18,138 nt of DNA from Anaeroplasmataceae bacterium (lineage in GTDB: Bacteria > Bacillota_I > Bacilli_A > Acholeplasmatales > JAEDCM01): NCBI GenBank assembly GCA_016294165.1, contig JAEDCM010000031.1, positions 1-18,138 on the forward strand, read 5' to 3'. The position numbers and the translations under genes are program-made. The notes below the pieces were generated by a model. That model was not told the origin of the DNA. It did not search any database and saw only the letters and a program-made list of their open reading frames with translations. Positions 15,637-18,138 of the stretch are shown here, piece after piece (within the stretch, counting starts at the first letter, position 1; each line of letters begins with the position of its first letter).

Positions 15637-16293
15637 ATGAACGCAAAAAAAGAACTTCAAGCTTGGTTGGATGAATTATCAAACTTTAAAACACCTGATT
15701 TTGATGCCCTTCCTGATATCGATTTATACATGGATCAAGTAATTACCTATATGGAACGTCAGCTAAAGGTCTTTATGAAAGATGAGGAGGATAAAATCAT
15801 TACTTCATCAATGATAAATAATTATGTAAAAGGTAATGTTATTCCATCTCCAATTTCTAAAAAATATTCAAATAAGCATCTTGCATACATTATTACTGTT
15901 TGCTCATTAAAACAAATACTTCCGATTATCGATGTTTCAAAATTATTAAACACCAATGAATCATTTGATGATTTTTATAAATTTTTTAAAGAATCACAAG
16001 ATCAAACAATCAATAAAACGTGTAGTGATGTAAAAAAAGCTTTAACAGGAGTAAAAAAAGAATTTGAAGATGATGAATTGCGTCTTTTAGCATTAAAACT
16101 TACCATCGAAGCTAACACTTATAAAAACATCTCTGAACGAATTTTATATATCCTTGAACAAAAACGTTTAGAGGAAATTGAGGAATTAAGAAAGAAAACA
16201 ACTAAGGAAGAAAAAAAGCAAAGCGCTGATTCAAAGAAAAAAGTTGAAAAAACAAATACTGAAACAATTGTTGAAGAAAACATTGAGGCATAG
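15637..16293 (+). CDS. DUF1836-domain winged-helix protein
   Basis: A 218-residue protein with a DUF1836 domain at about 22-165. It opens LPDIDLYMDQVITYMERQL and continues with SSMINNYVKGNVIPSPISKK (57-76), the putative recognition-helix and wing region related to MerR-like helix-turn-helix folds, then HLAYIITVCSLKQIL (81-95). A charged, probably coiled-coil tail (about 170-218, rich in Glu and Lys) follows. DUF1836 proteins are thought to be DNA-binding regulators; the targets are unknown. It is soluble, stands alone with its own promoter and terminator, and diverges from the HD-GYP gene, so it may control itself or the c-di-GMP genes through the repeats in the spacer (inference). Confidence 0.85.
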   Translation: MNAKKELQAWLDELSNFKTPDFDALPDIDLYMDQVITYMERQLKVFMKDEEDKIITSSMINNYVKGNVIPSPISKKYSNKHLAYIITVCSLKQILPIIDVSKLLNTNESFDDFYKFFKESQDQTINKTCSDVKKALTGVKKEFEDDELRLLALKLTIEANTYKNISERILYILEQKRLEEIEELRKKTTKEEKKQSADSKKKVEKTNTETIVEENIEA

Positions 16294-16311
16294 TTTATGT
16301 CTCTTTTTTTT
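16285..16311 (+). terminator. Terminator of the DUF1836 gene
   Basis: An 8-bp stem with one G-U pair (GAGGCATA at 16285-16292, TATGTCTC at 16296-16303) and loop GTT is followed by eight Ts. It overlaps the stop codon. Confidence 0.75.
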
Positions 16312-16340
16312 ACATTTATATAATTTAATTATATAATTTA

Positions 16341-16354
16341 TGATAACGTTTATG
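16341..16354 (+). promoter_or_regulatory. Second, weaker cre/LacI-type operator
   Basis: TGATAACGTTTATG carries the central AACGTT of LacI/CcpA-family operators with about three departures from the cre consensus. It lies upstream of the pectate lyase -35, 56 bases from the stronger site, centre to centre. Confidence 0.35.
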
Positions 16355-16362
16355 GCTTTTTA

Positions 16363-16391
16363 TTGACAAATACCCTCCATAATGTTATCAT
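16363..16391 (+). promoter_or_regulatory. Strong promoter of the pectate lyase lipoprotein
   Basis: A consensus TTGACA (16363-16368), a 17-base spacer and TATCAT (16386-16391), with TGT just before the -10 (TGn extension). This is the best sigma-A-type promoter in the window. Start predicted near 16398. Confidence 0.8.
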
Positions 16392-16396
16392 ATTAA

Positions 16397-16410
16397 TGTA
16401 TACGTTTACA
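16397..16410 (+). promoter_or_regulatory. cre-like CcpA operator at the transcription start
   Basis: TGTATACGTTTACA matches the Bacillus cre consensus TGWAARCGYTWNCW at 13 of 14 positions and is nearly palindromic. Its position over the predicted start fits repression. A dedicated LacI-family sugar regulator could bind it instead of CcpA. Confidence 0.6.
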
Positions 16411-16417
16411 AAATAGA

Positions 16418-16424
16418 AAGGGAG
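16418..16424 (+). promoter_or_regulatory. Ribosome binding site selecting a TTG start
   Basis: AAGGGAG lies nine bases before TTG 16434. The in-frame ATG at 16425 touches the site with no spacing, so it cannot be the start. Confidence 0.7.
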
Positions 16425-16433
16425 ATGGTTTTC

Positions 16434-18014
16434 TTGAAAAAACTATTTATTTGTTTCTTAGTTCTTACTTCTGCAGTAGCACTTGCCGCATGTGGAAAAG
16501 ACAAAAAAACAACAAAAACTACTACAACAACAGGAACAACTACAGTTGAAAAAGTAATTAACTCGGACCTATATGTTTCTCCTACAGGATTGGATGATAG
16601 TGAAGGAACACAAGAAAATCCGCTTAATTTACAAAAAGCTATTATGCTTTTACAACCTGGAAAAACAATTTACCTATTACCAGGTGAATACAAATTTAGT
16701 ACAAGAATTAATATTCCTGAAGCAAATGGCGGTACACCAAATGCTTATAAAACATTAAAGCCATATAGTGATCGAGTAGAACTTAACTTTGGTTTACAAA
16801 CTCCTTCAGGAAGCAATTGTGGTATTCGTTTAGATGCTGATTATTGGAAAATTGAAAACATTGATATTTCTAATGCCAAAGATAATGGATTATATATCAC
16901 AGGAAGCTACAATATCATTGATGATTGTACATTCTTTAACAATGGTGATACAGGTTGTCAAATTGGACGTGCTTCAAGCGGTCAAAATGAACCACTTGAT
17001 GAACAATGGCCAAGCTATAATCAAATATTAAATTGTTCTTCTTTCAACAATGCCGATACAACTGGTGAAAACGCTGATGGTTTCGCATGTAAGTTAACTA
17101 CAGGTCCAGGAAATGTATTTGATGGATGCATGGCATTTAATAATATTGATGATGGTTGGGATTTATTCACAAAAGATTTAAATCGTCCTGAGCCAGGTCA
17201 AGGAAAAATCTACCCAGTAACAATTAAAAACTGTATTGCCTTTAATAATGGATTTACAATCGTTAAAAATAATGGTGTAAACATCGCTTATGCAACTAGT
17301 GAATCTGATGGTAACGGATTTAAATTAGGTGGAGATGATGTTGAAGTTGCACATTACGTTGAAAATTGTATTGCCTTCAATAATATCGCTCATGGATTTA
17401 CTGATAACTCAAATCCAGGAACAATCTCATTAGTTAACTGTACAAGTTTTGATAATGGTATTGGAAATATCTTAGATTTCCCAGTTTATAGTCGTACATT
17501 TGTTAAAGTTGATGATGAAACACAAGAATTAATTTTTAATTATACTGCTAACACTTTAAGTACTTATGGAAACAAAAATAATTTTGACTTAGCTAGACAT
17601 AAACCAGGGGCAACAAGCCGTTATGATTCTACTAAATATATTACATCTAACAACGTATTTAGTGGATGCTTATCATTAAATAACCGTGCAAAAACAAACG
17701 ATGCATATCGTGGAAATGCCAAATACTCATTATTTGCTACTTCTTCTGGATGGAACTATTATCAAGCTGTAAACATTTGTGATTCAGCAATTGAAGCTTA
17801 TGCCGGACTAGAAGCTGCAGGAATTGATAGAAATAGTTTATTTGTTAGCATAACTGTACCAGATGTATTCCAAGATTCTGTCAGAAATAATCTTCATAAA
17901 ACATGGAGAAATGATGATGGTTCAATCAATATGGGTGATTTCTTAAAGGTAAATCAATCTGCATTAACTGCTCTATTTGGAGAAGTTAAAATTGGAGCAA
18001 ACCTACATAACTAA
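16434..18014 (+). CDS. Surface lipoprotein, family PL9-type pectate lyase
   Basis: A 526-residue lipoprotein from a TTG start. The signal peptide MKKLFICFLVLTSAVALAAC ends in a lipobox (LAAC) with lipidated Cys20. A Thr-rich linker (26-37) leads to a parallel beta-helix with asparagine-ladder motifs such as AFNN and SFNN. Features match polysaccharide lyase family 9: YVSPTGLDD (47-55), ADGFACKLTTGPGNVFDGC (214-232), NIDDGWDLF (237-245) and GNGFKLGG (293-300). By comparison with Erwinia Pel9A, Asp215, Asp239, Asp240 and Asp243 would bind catalytic calcium (spacing 24, 1, 3 as in the known enzyme), and Lys297 would be the catalytic base. A C-terminal extension (about 440-526) is not assigned. 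It would cut polygalacturonate at the cell surface by beta-elimination. The lyase family is a strong inference; the exact substrate is not proven. The gene is monocistronic with its own promoter, cre-like site and terminator. Confidence 0.87.
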   Translation: MKKLFICFLVLTSAVALAACGKDKKTTKTTTTTGTTTVEKVINSDLYVSPTGLDDSEGTQENPLNLQKAIMLLQPGKTIYLLPGEYKFSTRINIPEANGGTPNAYKTLKPYSDRVELNFGLQTPSGSNCGIRLDADYWKIENIDISNAKDNGLYITGSYNIIDDCTFFNNGDTGCQIGRASSGQNEPLDEQWPSYNQILNCSSFNNADTTGENADGFACKLTTGPGNVFDGCMAFNNIDDGWDLFTKDLNRPEPGQGKIYPVTIKNCIAFNNGFTIVKNNGVNIAYATSESDGNGFKLGGDDVEVAHYVENCIAFNNIAHGFTDNSNPGTISLVNCTSFDNGIGNILDFPVYSRTFVKVDDETQELIFNYTANTLSTYGNKNNFDLARHKPGATSRYDSTKYITSNNVFSGCLSLNNRAKTNDAYRGNAKYSLFATSSGWNYYQAVNICDSAIEAYAGLEAAGIDRNSLFVSITVPDVFQDSVRNNLHKTWRNDDGSINMGDFLKVNQSALTALFGEVKIGANLHN

Positions 18015-18024
18015 TATTTTAATT

Positions 18025-18055
18025 AAAATCTAACGGTTTCGTTAGATTTTTTTTT
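18025..18055. terminator. Terminator after the pectate lyase gene, probably bidirectional
   Basis: An 11-bp stem (AAAATCTAACG, loop GTTT, CGTTAGATTTT) is followed by a long T-run on the plus strand. A convergent minus-strand gene appears to end at 18054, so the hairpin may serve both. Confidence 0.85.
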
Positions 18056-18137
18056 ACTCTTCTATAAAAAAAACTAGAATCACTGATATGATACTTCCAA
18101 AGTAGACAAATAAAATAATTAAAAGCAATAACAATCC
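18054..18137 (-). CDS. 3' end of a convergent gene, hydrophobic C-terminus
   Basis: The minus strand from the right edge reads GLLLLLIILFVYFGSIISVI then LVFFIEE and a TAA stop. That is 27 codons of strongly hydrophobic sequence, as expected for a final membrane helix. It ends at the shared terminator. Only the tail is in the window, so the product is unknown and the reading could be chance. Confidence 0.4.
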   Translation of the reverse strand, partial: GLLLLLIILFVYFGSIISVILVFFIEE

Positions 18138-18138
18138 C

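Noticed and set aside
16573..17031. Two short plus-strand frames inside the pectate lyase gene
   Set aside because: They are out-of-frame readings of the lyase, without ribosome sites.
1..18138. CRISPR array, tRNA or rRNA gene, insertion sequence or prophage
   Set aside because: No regularly spaced repeats, cloverleaf-like stretch, transposase, integrase or terminal inverted repeats were seen on either strand.

Overview
The window looks like the chromosome of an AT-rich Firmicute (Bacillota), probably on the Bacilli/Erysipelotrichia/Mollicutes-related side. The signs are very AT-rich DNA, strong AGGAGG/GAGGTGAT-type ribosome binding sites, TATAAT promoters with TGn extensions, compact hairpin-plus-T-tract terminators, standard stops including TGA, TGG for tryptophan, and a Bacillus-like family content (RNase J, FtsK/SpoIIIE, YfmM-type ABC-F, DUF1836, DUF1540). 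It is not a classical Mycoplasma: TGA is a stop, the MEP isoprenoid enzyme IspG is present, and so is c-di-GMP signalling. Gene density is high, no stretch over 300 bases lacks a gene, and I saw no rRNA, tRNA, CRISPR array or insertion sequence.

Layout. Positions 71-7621 (minus strand) hold a heterodimeric ABC exporter pair, a zinc-dependent phospholipase C-family protein and an RNase J2-like protein. A terminator follows, then a membrane FtsK/SpoIIIE homologue. The rnjB-then-spoIIIE order matches Bacillus, yet this FtsK-like protein has lost its Walker A lysine, its Walker B Asp-Glu pair and the C-terminal gamma domain. Positions 7681-8496 (minus) carry an MBL-fold thioesterase-like hydrolase downstream of rpmG (ribosomal protein L33, too short for the usual ORF cut-off). 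ispG (plus) diverges from rpmG; the two promoters appear to share one palindromic -35 hexamer. Positions 9665-11869 (minus) hold an ABC-F protein followed by a YpgQ-type HD protein whose HD pair reads His-Gly.

Positions 11952-15426 (minus) form a cyclic-di-GMP block: a seven-helix HD-GYP protein, a GGDEF protein with flanking sensor-like domains, and a small protein with two DUF1540 cysteine domains, closed by a terminator. Divergent from it is a DUF1836 winged-helix regulator (plus, 15637). The 190-base intergenic region between them carries repeated AAAACTA half-sites. Last comes a lipoprotein with the sequence signature of a family PL9 pectate lyase. It has a strong TTGACA promoter and a near-consensus cre (CcpA) site at the predicted transcription start. 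The right edge holds the 3' end of a convergent gene ending in a hydrophobic segment.

Taken together this is mostly housekeeping DNA plus a c-di-GMP turnover pair and a surface pectinolytic enzyme under likely carbon control, suggesting a host- or plant-fibre-associated organism (inference). The recurring oddity is members of conserved enzyme families that keep the fold but have lost catalytic residues (FtsK-like, RNase J2-like, HD protein).
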